A DNA stretch of 64,000 nucleotides from Mesostigma viride (taxonomy: Eukaryota; Streptophyta; Mesostigmatophyceae; Mesostigmatales; Mesostigmataceae). The notes beneath the pieces were generated by a model. It had not been told where the DNA came from and did no database searches. It saw nothing but the letters and a program-made list of their open reading frames with translations. The stretch is from the NCBI GenBank assembly GCA_009746045.1, contig RPFO01000154.1, positions 7,738,693 through 7,802,692 of the forward strand, given 5' to 3'. A program made the position numbers and the translations under genes. Below, in pieces: positions 10,626 to 19,410 of the stretch (position 1 is its first letter; each line of letters starts with the position of its first letter).

Positions 10626-13600
10626 TTAGACAGATAGACCGACTTGACAGTCAGCATTCATGAGCTTCCTCAGTACATTGTACTGGGCTGGGGCCTTGTG
10701 TGGCAGCTTTGTCAATGCATCAGCAGGGTTCTCCTCGCCAGGGATATGCTTCAAGTCAACCAAACTGGCCAACTCCTTCAGCAACAAATAATCCAGGTCC
10801 CGGCTCCTGGCCAGCTGCTTGTGAACAAACTGGACCATACCCATGCTGTCTGTTAGCAACAACGTCTCCATCTGCAAGGTCCAAGGGGTAACTGAAGCCA
10901 GCTCCAGCATTAACTCCTTTATGTACAGGCTGGACTGGATCCCCTCGCATATGGCCCTGCATTCTGCCACATCTGAACTGATACAGACCCTCTTCTGCAG
11001 TCTGCTGTACCAGCTGAACAAACTTGCCCTGCTCTGATAAAAAGCAAACAGAGCAGCAGATCTCCCCCTGACCTTGGTAACCTGGCGAGCATCCATGGAA
11101 CTGTCAACAAAGATCTCCAAGGTGATAGGCTGGGTAAAGTCAATCCCAGACAAAATCAGATCAGGGGTACTCTCCACCAACCGGGCTATGACTCGAGGCT
11201 TCTCATCCTCAAGCACCTCATCAGGCATTCTGCTATGGACCATCAAAGACGGACCACAGATGCTGGCAAACCAGGCCCACATGCCTCTCAACTCAGGTCC
11301 TGCAGCCTGGGTGATCTTCTCTGGCAAGGCCTTCACAATGGTCTGTTTATAATCTCCTCCAGCCTGAAGCCTGATACTCCACTCCCCGTCCCTCCTGAAC
11401 AGGGTAGCCTGCATTCCACAGAACACTACAGGCTTGTTGGGCTCCTGCCACAGCTCCTTGCCCAGTGAAAACTTGCCACTGATGACAGGAATAAACTTCT
11501 TCAGCCAGGTCGTGGGGGCTAGCAAATGCAGATCATCTCCATGCAAACTAGCATACACTGGCAGACCCTCCCATTGGGCCAGCAGCAAACAGGGATCAAC
11601 TGAAGACACTCTCAAGCCACACTCACTGATCAGAGCTTCCTGCAGCGTGAGTCTCCAGATGATTGGGCTCGACCTGAGTCCTTCCAGGCCCTTCAGAATA
11701 ACCAGGAATTGTTGATGCAGCTCCAGCTTCCAGATGGCAGGCACCTCAACACAGTAAGGCTCATCCTGCTTCCACACCCTCCTGGCCACTTCTGGATCAG
11801 ATTTTAAAAATGCCCTCTTGAAGTCCAGCAGCACTGATGACATAGCTGCTCCCCTGTTCAGCAACCCCACGTAGAGACATAGCAAAATTCTCCATGTGTC
11901 GTGTAGCATCCCTGGCGTGTATAGCTCCTCTCCTGGCAGACTCCCCGTGCCGTGATACTCATTCAGGACAGGCCTGACATGGGGCACTGATACCTCATCC
12001 ACAACCTTCCTCTTCAGCACAAATCTCAAAGCAAGCTTCCTTGATGCTGGGGGACGTCTGTCTGTTGGTGCAGCACACTCAAACTGCAACCACTCCTCCA
12101 ATGCCTTGGAGAAGGCGAGCTTCCAAGCCTCAAACAAAGTAGGCGAGCTCATCTCTTGGACCAGCTGGTCATATGTCAAAGGAGAGTGTGCAGCAAGGCT
12201 CCTGTGAGTTATGCCAATACTGCTGGGGTGCAACACAGCTGGAATCACCAAACTGGCCGCTGGGGGCACCTCCCCTTCATCCCATTTTACACCCTTGACC
12301 GGCTTGGCCCTGCACCTGACTGGAAATGTTGTCCTGAAATTTTCTAGGGGAATCATCCCCCAGCCATCTCTTCTCAGAGCTGTAGCTCTGATAGAAATCC
12401 CAGGATTGCCCAGAAAATTCTGACCCAAAATCACAGGGCCATCATAGTCCTCTAGGACAAGGAAGGTCACATCCACACCCATGACAGGGGCAGTAACCTC
12501 TCCCAACACCCTTAGATGCGTCCTACCACTGAAATCAGACACCCAGGGGCAACTTGGTTCTCCGACCAGCAGTTCTCCTGTATGCTGAGGTCCCATGACA
12601 GAAACCTGTGCATTGGTATCTATCTCCATGGCAGCTACCTCAGGTTCATCCAACTGGACAAGCTTGGACACCTTAGGCTCCTTCTTGGCTCTTTGCAAAG
12701 CCTGTACAATATCTGATAGACGCACACCCCTAGGCCTGGTGTCGGGCCGTTCCGGAGGTGCAGCCTGTCCGCCTGCTTGCCCAACCACCGTATGTGAAGG
12801 TACCCCAGGGGCCGGGCCAGGGTCACCCTGAGGGCTCGATACAGCTGTAGCACCCTGATCAGGAAGCTCCACGTCACCCCCGCCTTGTACACCAGCGGGC
12901 ACCTGGAAGAGGTCTCCTTGATTACCTCCCCGGGGACGGATCTTTGACCAGGACAGACGGTGCACTGCTTGGGAGCCATCAATGGCCACCCAGCACTTAT
13001 GGCCAGCGGCTTCTACTCGGGTCACCACCCCATCATGCCAGCTGCCACGTTTCCCTGGAAAGCTTGGTTCCTTCCACACAACAACCTGTTGTCCAACGTT
13101 AGGTTCTAGGACACTCCAGCCCTTGTCTTTCTGCCTCAGCTTGAGGAACTTGGCCTCTAGCTTCTCCTTCCATGCCTGCTCAGCATCAGCTGGCAGCATC
13201 CTGGTATGCAGCATAAGAGGATTGATGGCAATGTCACCAAAGAACATGGGAGTCCTCAGGTTCAGCCTGTCCTCCACAGAACGTAGCCATGCAGATGTCA
13301 CAATGGCAGATGACGTCCTTGGAATCCTCTCCACCAGCAGCACAGTCTTGATCTCTTGGATGGCTCTCTCCACCACCCCTTGCTGGCCGTGGCTCTCCCT
13401 GGGTGTAATCAGCAACTCTGGAAACTCTGGCAGGTTCTCACAGCACTCAAACTGAATGTCACACTGCAACAACTCCAACCCAGGGTACCTGCTCCTTGTC
13501 AACTTCAGAGCAGCAATCAATGTAGGCTTCTCCATGTCAGGCAGGATCTCTAGGGTCTTGTACTTGGTATATCTGTCCACTGCCACCAGCAGCTTCAAAC

Positions 13601-14183
13601 CCCTGATTCTCTGAATATCTACCTGCACATGGCCTGGCTGCAAAATAGGAGTCCTGGCATGAGACTGCTTGGGCTTTCTAGCAACTAGCCTGCACTTGCA
13701 AGCTTGAGCAACCTGTTGGCAGATGGAGTACAACTCACTTCCTCCCAGCCGTCTAGCAACTTGCAAAGACTGAGCTGCATGGCCAAACATGGTATGCAAC
13801 CTTGAGGCAATGTCATACAAGAGAGAAAACCTTTTATTGTCATTATTAGCACTCAAGGTATGTACAGATCCCTTATGTACAGGAGGCACCAGGGTCGTGC
13901 CTGTCAGACTGTCTCCAGCCCTATCCTCATCCTGACCATCCTGTGCCAGTCCTGCACGGTCAGAATGCTTCTGAGATCCACCTGGGTCCACATCACCAGG
14001 TCCTACCTCAGGCTCAGCACCGCCATGGCGGGCACGTTGGCGAGTAACCACTGCAGCTACAGCTGGCATACTCTCTGTGGTAACCAAGCTTGCCCCATCG
14101 TGTCCAATAGGCTCTTTCACTAGAGCATGGGGCTGCCCCTCACTGCTGTCACTAGCAGCTTCATTACACACCCCTGGGGGCAC
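10626..14183 (-). CDS. pol: Copia-A Pol: integrase, aspartic protease, reverse transcriptase, RNase H
   Basis: An open frame of 1185 residues that would copy and integrate the element. Approximate domain order: integrase zinc domain (LHTMFGHAAQ..CKCRLV, 129-162); integrase core with Asp near 190 (VDIQRI) and 241 (CDIQF) and Glu near 272 (GVVERAI); SH3-like integrase end (WKEPSFPGKRGSWHDGVV, about 350); protease loop DTNAQVSV near 520 and ILGQNFL near 586; RT with LLDFKRAFL near 784 and HGDDLHL near 882; RNase H with VDSSMDA, AECRA, TDSMG and ENPADALTK (1025-1155). The protease lies after the integrase, contrary to the usual copia order. The listed start is a GTG; the frame is open upstream to the TGA at 14217-14219, so translation more likely comes from Gag by readthrough. 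Confidence 0.92.
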   Translation of the reverse strand: MPPGVCNEAASDSSEGQPHALVKEPIGHDGASLVTTESMPAVAAVVTRQRARHGGAEPEVGPGDVDPGGSQKHSDRAGLAQDGQDEDRAGDSLTGTTLVPPVHKGSVHTLSANNDNKRFSLLYDIASRLHTMFGHAAQSLQVARRLGGSELYSICQQVAQACKCRLVARKPKQSHARTPILQPGHVQVDIQRIRGLKLLVAVDRYTKYKTLEILPDMEKPTLIAALKLTRSRYPGLELLQCDIQFECCENLPEFPELLITPRESHGQQGVVERAIQEIKTVLLVERIPRTSSAIVTSAWLRSVEDRLNLRTPMFFGDIAINPLMLHTRMLPADAEQAWKEKLEAKFLKLRQKDKGWSVLEPNVGQQVVVWKEPSFPGKRGSWHDGVVTRVEAAGHKCWVAIDGSQAVHRLSWSKIRPRGGNQGDLFQVPAGVQGGGDVELPDQGATAVSSPQGDPGPAPGVPSHTVVGQAGGQAAPPERPDTRPRGVRLSDIVQALQRAKKEPKVSKLVQLDEPEVAAMEIDTNAQVSVMGPQHTGELLVGEPSCPWVSDFSGRTHLRVLGEVTAPVMGVDVTFLVLEDYDGPVILGQNFLGNPGISIRATALRRDGWGMIPLENFRTTFPVRCRAKPVKGVKWDEGEVPPAASLVIPAVLHPSSIGITHRSLAAHSPLTYDQLVQEMSSPTLFEAWKLAFSKALEEWLQFECAAPTDRRPPASRKLALRFVLKRKVVDEVSVPHVRPVLNEYHGTGSLPGEELYTPGMLHDTWRILLCLYVGLLNRGAAMSSVLLDFKRAFLKSDPEVARRVWKQDEPYCVEVPAIWKLELHQQFLVILKGLEGLRSSPIIWRLTLQEALISECGLRVSSVDPCLLLAQWEGLPVYASLHGDDLHLLAPTTWLKKFIPVISGKFSLGKELWQEPNKPVVFCGMQATLFRRDGEWSIRLQAGGDYKQTIVKALPEKITQAAGPELRGMWAWFASICGPSLMVHSRMPDEVLEDEKPRVIARLVESTPDLILSGIDFTQPITLEIFVDSSMDARQVTKVRGRSAALFAFYQSRASLFSWYSRLQKRVCISSDVAECRAICEGIQSSLYIKELMLELASVTPWTLQMETLLLTDSMGMVQFVHKQLARSRDLDYLLLKELASLVDLKHIPGEENPADALTKLPHKAPAQYNVLRKLMNADCQVGLSV

Positions 14184-14216
14184 CCTCCAGGGTTCAGGGA
14201 TGTGTGCAGGCTCAAG

Positions 14217-15403
14217 TCAATGATCAGCAGCCTTGCCCTTGCCCTTGTCCTGGGATGGACCAGCCTTGTCCTTGCTGCCACCCTGAGCTGGCTTGCTCTG
14301 ACCTTCCTGCCTCAGGTACGAGGGACACTCATTCCTGAAGTGACCCTTCCCCTGGCAGAAATAACATTCCACCTGACTGATGTCCCGTGAGGTCCCACTG
14401 CTGGGCCCAGCCTTGGGAGGACCACCCACCCTCTTGAAGTCAAACTGGGACTGTGGATGTCCCGACTTCGGCGGGGTCCCCCGTCCAGCCCTTCTGTCAC
14501 GCCCCCTCCTGGACCTTCCTCGACCCCTTGAAGAGGTCTCAGGCCCTCTCGAGGCGCTGGGCCCCCGTGGCCCGATCCCCTCATGGACTTAACCGTGGGT
14601 TCAGTGGCCTCCTCATCACCCTGACGAGGGCGCTTACCACCCACGTACTTGCCGCTGAAACACTCATACAACTGGTCCGTCATGGCTGCCCAGCCATGGA
14701 CCTGTCGCATGTGGATGGTCACATTATCCATGGTGACCGGATCCAGCTGCAGCGACTTGAGAAAGTCGCCCATGGCCATCCGATCTGCGACGAAGAAGCC
14801 CTTGGCCATGGCGTCCTCCCTCAGCTTGACGAAGTCTTCAAAGGCGTGGACCACTAGTTGCCCCTTGATGGGCTTGTAGTCCAGGTATTCTTGCTTCAGG
14901 TGGGACCCATCTATGGTCCTCTTGTCACTCAGGAACGACCTGAGTCGCGTCATAAACGCCGTCCAGGTGTCCCCCGCCGCGTGTCGCTCCCGAACAAACT
15001 TGAACAGCCGCCTCGCCGACTGCCGTATGTAGGCACTAGACGCCAGGATGCGAAGCTTGTCACCGTTGTATATCTCCGTGTACAAGTTCATGTCCTCTAA
15101 CATCCTCTCAGCATCCCGGGGCTGCCAATTGTCCTTGATGGACTGAAACTGGCCTAGCACCGCGTACCCCTCAGCAACAGTTGGTCGCTTAGGCGCCGCT
15201 TGATCTGCGGCTGGCGCGTGCTGCCCGCCCTGCGATCCTTGGCTCTGATTATCTGGCACCTCAGCCTGGTCTCCCAGCGCCTGGCCGTCCCCGCGTCCAT
15301 CGCGTCCACCGCGTCCATCGCGTCCATCTCGTCCATCCATCCCAGCGCCGCGCCGTCCGAAGCCCATAAAGCCCGCTGGTTGGTTGATAGCTCCATCCTC
15401 CAT
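14217..15403 (-). CDS. gag: Copia-A Gag (capsid-like region and CCHC zinc knuckle, in two frames)
   Basis: Structural protein of the virus-like particle. Begins at ATG 15403, just before a DGRDGRGG repeat. It has a capsid-like helical region (GYAVLGQFQSIKDNW ... GKYVGGK, about residues 75-280) shared with copia-C Gag. The first frame runs to 14312, but the zinc knuckle CYFCQGKGHFRNEC is in another frame (14429-14217), so a shift between about 14560 and 14430 separates them. The knuckle frame ends at TGA 14217-14219, followed by CTT, and is in frame with pol. Whether the first shift is a mutation or programmed cannot be decided. Confidence 0.82.
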
Positions 15404-15505
15404 GATGGCCTCTGTTCAGATCTGCTACAGCCAGCCAAGTGGCCAAGCAGCAATTAAAGCAATATAAGCTACTGAACAAGAAAGGAAAGTGCCAAGTGTT
15501 ACCAC

Positions 15506-15761
15506 TCAGGCAAGACCACCACGGCTGGCCCCAGGCGCGTCCTGGTTCTCCTTGTCGCTGTCGTCGTCGCTGTCGCTCACCACAATCAGCTCTGGTACCC
15601 TGCTACCTGCTGCGCCGTCGTCGACCCGCTGTCGGCCCGCGATGACTGAATCGTCACCGTTGGTAAAGTAGCCAGGTGATAACCCGTCGTTGGTACCTCG
15701 CGGATTGTACGTTGGCACCTCGTGGTCGCCAAGTGTCTCGTCGCCTAGCCCAGCGACACCC
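15506..15761 (-). CDS. Copia-A pre-gag ORF, C-terminal part
   Basis: Continuation of the 16643-17290 ORF on the other side of the palindromic element. If the insertion and one copy of the TSD caccc are disregarded, the two parts share one reading frame. The end is acidic and contains ELIVVSDSDDDSDKENQ, which looks like a SUMO-interacting motif (hydrophobic core followed by Ser/Asp residues). That functional reading is inference only. The product is unknown. Confidence 0.6.
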
Positions 15762-15967
15762 AGTTACGTTAAATAGTGCCGGAACCTTTTGCCGCCTGAG
15801 GCAAATCGGTCCGTAACACTATTTTGCCCGGAATAACCACTTCCGAGCACCCAAGTTAATTCGGCCGAATTAACTTGGGTGCTCGGAAGTGGTTATTCCG
15901 GGCAAAATAGTGTTACGGACCGATTTGCCTCAGGCGACAAAAGGTTCCGGCACTATTTAACGTAACT
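15762..15967. repeat. Palindrome P, copy 1
   Basis: 206 bp, symmetric about 15864.5 (ttcggccgaa at the centre). The only differences I see between the arms are a few bases, for example gccgcc versus ggcgac around 15803 and 15928. Confidence 0.9.
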
Positions 15968-16050
15968 AAAACCTGGCCTCGTGGAGGGGGGACGAAGAGC
16001 CCGAGACATCCGCCTAGGCCGCTGAGCACGCACCACTAAATGCGCCGGAG

Positions 16051-16085
16051 CTGCCTCAGTGAGGATTCGAACCCCTGACCTCCAA
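16051..16085 (-). other. tRNA-like 3' half in spacer S (inverted copy at 16325-16355)
   Basis: On the minus strand, GGTCAGGGGTTCGAATCC followed by tcactgaggca resembles a tRNA variable loop, T-arm and acceptor end, with a good pol III B-box match (GGTTCGAATCC). No 5' half, so not a functional tRNA gene. The copy in S' is on the plus strand. Confidence 0.55.
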
Positions 16086-16099
16086 GGTGCACAGGTTTT

Positions 16100-16305
16100 A
16101 GTTACGTTAAATAGTGCCGGAACCTTTTGCCGCCTGAGGCAAATCGGTCCGTAACACTATTTTGCCCGGAATAACCACTTCCGAGCACCCAAGTTAATTC
16201 GGCCGAATTAACTTGGGTGCTCGGAAGTGGTTATTCCGGGCAAAATAGTGTTCCGGCCCGATTTGCCTCAGGCGGCAAAAGGTTCCGGCATTATTTAACG
16301 TAACT
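16100..16305. repeat. Palindrome P, copy 2
   Basis: 206 bp, same termini as copies 1 and 3. One half carries ttccggcccg where copy 1 has ttacggaccg, so the copies have diverged slightly or been partly gene-converted. Confidence 0.9.
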
Positions 16306-16436
16306 AAAACCTGTGCACCTTGGAGGTCAGGGGTTCGAATCCTCACTGAGGCAGCTCCGGCGCATTTAGTGGTGCGTGCTCAGCGGCCTAGGCGGATGTC
16401 TCGGGCTCTTCGTCCCCCTCCACGAGGCCAGGTTTT

Positions 16437-16642
16437 AGTTACGTTAAATAGTGCCGGAACCTTTTGCCGCCTGAGGCAAATCGGGCCGGAACACTATTTT
16501 GCCCGGAATAACCACTTCCGAGCACCCAAGTTAATTCGGCCGAATTAACTTGGGTGCTCGGAAGTGGTTATTCCGGGCAAAATAGTGTTCCGGCCCGATT
16601 TGCCTCAGGCGGCAAAAGGTTCCGGCACTATTTAACGTAACT
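16437..16642. repeat. Palindrome P, copy 3
   Basis: 206 bp. Its right end is the right end of the insertion, next to the caccc TSD. Confidence 0.9.
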
Positions 16643-17290
16643 CACCCCCTGCTCCTACCTCAAGGTCACTATCGTACCCAAGAGGTGCAAACTCCTCCCA
16701 ACGCGTCACACGAACGCGAAGGGGCGGGGGCAGCTCCTGAAAAGGAACTCTTACTCGCTCTGGAAACCTGCCGACTCTTGTCGCGCGCTGTCCTCCGGCG
16801 ATGGCTTCCGCTGTCGCCCCGACCTCTGCAAGCCGCCTGTGATGCTCCGCTCCGCGTCGTTCACGCCTAACTGGCCCCGCTGCAACACCCTCGTCGCCGA
16901 TGCCGCCTGCGAAAGCACGTGGTACTCCCGCGCCCGCTACTGTCGGTACAAACTCGTGTCGCCCTGCGCCAGCTGCTTCCGCAACCTCGCCTCGCCTTGC
17001 CGCCAACTCCGTCCGCACTCGCTCTGCTACTGCAGTAATCACCGTCTGGATGCCGACCAACCCGTGAAGCTCCTGCTCAAGGTCGTCGATGCTCCGGTGC
17101 TCCGGAATGACGATGGTTTGTACGTGTCGCAGAATTCGCTCCCAGTCTTCGACCTGGTCGTCGACGAATTGCACGAAGCTGCGATTTACAGGCGGACGAT
17201 CACCGGACGAGCTCCTCTCGTCGTCAACGCTGCACACCGCAACCGGCAACGACCCTCCTGGCCGTTCCGCTGAGACTGGCTTGTAATTTG
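16643..17290 (-). CDS. Copia-A pre-gag ORF, N-terminal part (unknown function)
   Basis: An open frame between the 5' LTR and gag on the minus strand, extending upstream into the LTR. I see no ATG after the LTR boundary, so the start is uncertain. It contains a predicted helical region (VQFVDDQVEDWERILRHV) and an Arg/Glu/Ala-rich part. Copia-C has an ORF at the same place (23509-24105) with a similar short block (HQFVDNLTQDLEIL). Copia-D has a broken one (28812-29956). Standard copia elements lack an ORF here. Product unknown. Confidence 0.55.
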
Positions 17291-17989
17291 AGTTAAACTT
17301 TCTTAGCACACGCAATGTGAAGGATATGGTTGCAATGCAGCAATGTGTGAATATGGTTGGAAACGGAGCTTTGTTAAATCGGATAATGTTTACAGCGCTC
17401 ACACACTTGAGGCTTGTACACGCGCTTGCCAAGTCAAGGCACAACACGTGAGGCGGGCTCGCAAGAGATGCCCATTTGGCACTGGCCTATTGTTTATATA
17501 CTTGTGCACTGTGCTTGCTAGTCCTGAGCAGCCTAGGAGGCCTGCTCAGTAATAACACCCCCGGTACAGTATTCACTACCTGTACAGCGCCCAGTTCCTA
17601 TACAGTAGGTCTGCCATACAGGCACAGTGACCACAGAGTACAGTCACCACAGTGATTATTGCATCTGCACCTAGAAGTCCAGGACTAAGCCTGCGGTACC
17701 AACAGACCACAGGTTAAGGTTCCTATTTCCTGCGTACGACGTATTAATCCAATACCGTCGTAGGTACAGCACCTAATTCCTGTCAGCCCAGGAATTACTG
17801 TCGACCCCATATGTCGTCGGCAAATATTCACGTCCGACTTAGAAGAACAGCCGGCTCGCGCTCGCGCGCGACCGGGAAGTCGGAACGCCATAACTTTCTT
17901 GATACTTGTCGGAATGAACTCGTTCCGGTGCCGCTGGAATCGCAGAGATATGCCGAATCAGGATCACGCCAATGCGCTTGGCGTTAACT
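17291..17989 (-). repeat. 5' LTR of copia-A
   Basis: 699 bp, apparently identical to 9179-9877. Followed on the right by the TSD ccctg and the resumption of copia-B gag. Confidence 0.92.
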
Positions 17990-17994
17990 CCCTG

Positions 17995-18300
17995 GGTACT
18001 GGCAACCCCCAGGCCCAGGACCCCAAGGTCCAGGGTGTCCAAGGCCACAAGCGCAAGGGGGGGGCCAGCCAGGGGGGGGCACCCAAGACCCACAAGTCCT
18101 CCCACCAAGGGGGCAGTGGCTCTCAGGGGCGTGGCAACACGTGGCACCGTGTGCCCCTGCATGGCAACCCCAACAACAACAACAACAACAATAACAACAA
18201 CAGGTCCCAGCAGGGCAATAACAACAACAGGTCCCAGCAGGGCCAAAACAACAACAACAACAGGTCCCAGCAGGGCCAGAACCGGCCCCAGCAGGGAAAT

Positions 18301-18332
<32 letters not shown>

Positions 18333-19410
18333 CCAACCTGGAAACCCTGGCCCACGGTGCCTGAGGTGCTTCCAGAGGGGGCATGACAGGAACCACTGCC
18401 CCAACAACGACTCCCTGGACACCAACGTGGATCTCTGCCCGGGTTGCTGGCACGCACGTCATCCCCTGGGACCTCCAGGCAGCCGGTGCAACAGGACTCG
18501 CTACCAAAAACAATGTGAGTTCTCTCACCTTGCTTACTCTGAGGATGATGATCTCATTACCATTGGGGATGGCAGCCAGGGCATAATTGATTTTGAGGCA
18601 GCAACCTTACTGTCCTCCCAACACCCTGTACTGGAACCTTACATAAAAGCACTAACCCCTACTGTTGACAACTCCATAGATATCAAGGAGCTTGCTCATC
18701 AGCTGCACCTAGCCATGGGTCATGAAACAGTGGCTGAGGAACTGGCCAGACGGCTGGGGGGTAGTAGCATGGGAAAACAACTCAGGAATGCAGTAAAACT
18801 GGCTAGACAACACTGTCAAGAATGTCAGTTCAATAGCCCCAAACCTCAAAAATGGCATACTGCAACTCCTTCCACCACTAGGGGCATGATAGTGGGGGAT
18901 GTGATGCACATCAACAAAGATGTCCAACCCTACCTGATCCTAAAAGACTCATGGTCCAGGTTCACAGTAATGGAACCCCTACCTGGCATGTCTGCAGGGC
19001 AGCTACGTGTTGCACTCATGATTGCTTTACCCAGATTCTACCCAGTTGACAGAATTTTGCTTGATCAACAATTTTCTTGTCTGACTGACCTGGAAGGGTG
19101 TGAAGCAATAGAGATTGCTGGGCTGGAAGATCATGAGGGTCAGGGGGTCATTGAAAGAACCATCAGATCTGTCAAAACCCTACTAGCCAAAAATCCTTCC
19201 AAGGATGCTACTTCAGGGGTCTATTGTGACAGGGCACTCTGGTGTCATGAAATGTGCACAACCCTAAACATGAGACCTGTCTTACATGCCCAGTGGGGTG
19301 AAGTAATCCCAGCAGGCCTGCAGGCAGGTGTATATCCCCCAGAGGTGATAGCACTGTACAACACTGCACGTGCACAAAGTTACCTCAGCAAAACTGGCAG
19401 AAAAAGATAA
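17995..19410 (+). pseudogene. Copia-B Gag end, zinc knuckle and integrase
   Basis: In frame with copia-B gag when copia-A is disregarded. An Asn/Gln-rich stretch encoded by aac repeats (18170-18330) leads to the knuckle CLRCFQRGHDRNHC. A second Cys/His motif follows, CPGCWHARHP with a later Cys. The integrase zinc domain comes next (LHLAMGHETV ... HCQEC), then the core with VGDVMHI, LLDQQF and GVIERTIR. There are 29 residues between the second Asp and the Glu. Gag and integrase are in one frame with no protease between them. The frame is lost near 19390. Confidence 0.85.

Larger units (their letters stand above)
15762..16642. mobile_element. Palindromic non-autonomous element with AGTTA...TAACT ends
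   Basis: An 881-bp insertion with TSD caccc at 15757-15761 and 16643-16647. Structure is P-S-P-S'-P. P is a 206-bp near-perfect palindrome (15762-15967, 16100-16305, 16437-16642) starting agttacgtt and ending aacgtaact. S is a 131-132-bp spacer present once in each orientation (15968-16099 and 16306-16436), itself bounded by aaaacctg/caggtttt. S contains a tRNA T-arm-like stretch (ggggttcgaatcctc). The ends and 5-bp TSD match the surrounding copia-like elements, suggesting their integrase inserted it. No coding capacity. Confidence 0.88.
9179..17989 (-). mobile_element. Copia-A: complete, young copia-like element with intact pol
   Basis: Two 699-bp LTRs (9179-9877 and 17291-17989) that look identical, with TSD ccctg at 9174-9178 and 17990-17994. 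Ends are AGTTAA...TTAACT. On the minus strand: 5' LTR, pre-gag ORF (interrupted by the palindromic element), gag, pol (10626-14183), about 750 bp of 3' untranslated sequence, polypurine tract, 3' LTR. It is inserted in frame-neutral fashion in copia-B gag. Identical LTRs and a 1185-residue open pol indicate a recent insertion. Confidence 0.93.

Noticed and set aside
16632-17447. 271-residue ORF beginning inside the copia-A LTR as a single native gene
   Set aside because: The first part is LTR sequence that recurs at 9135-9335, and the end is palindromic-element sequence; only 16643-17290 belongs to the pre-gag ORF.
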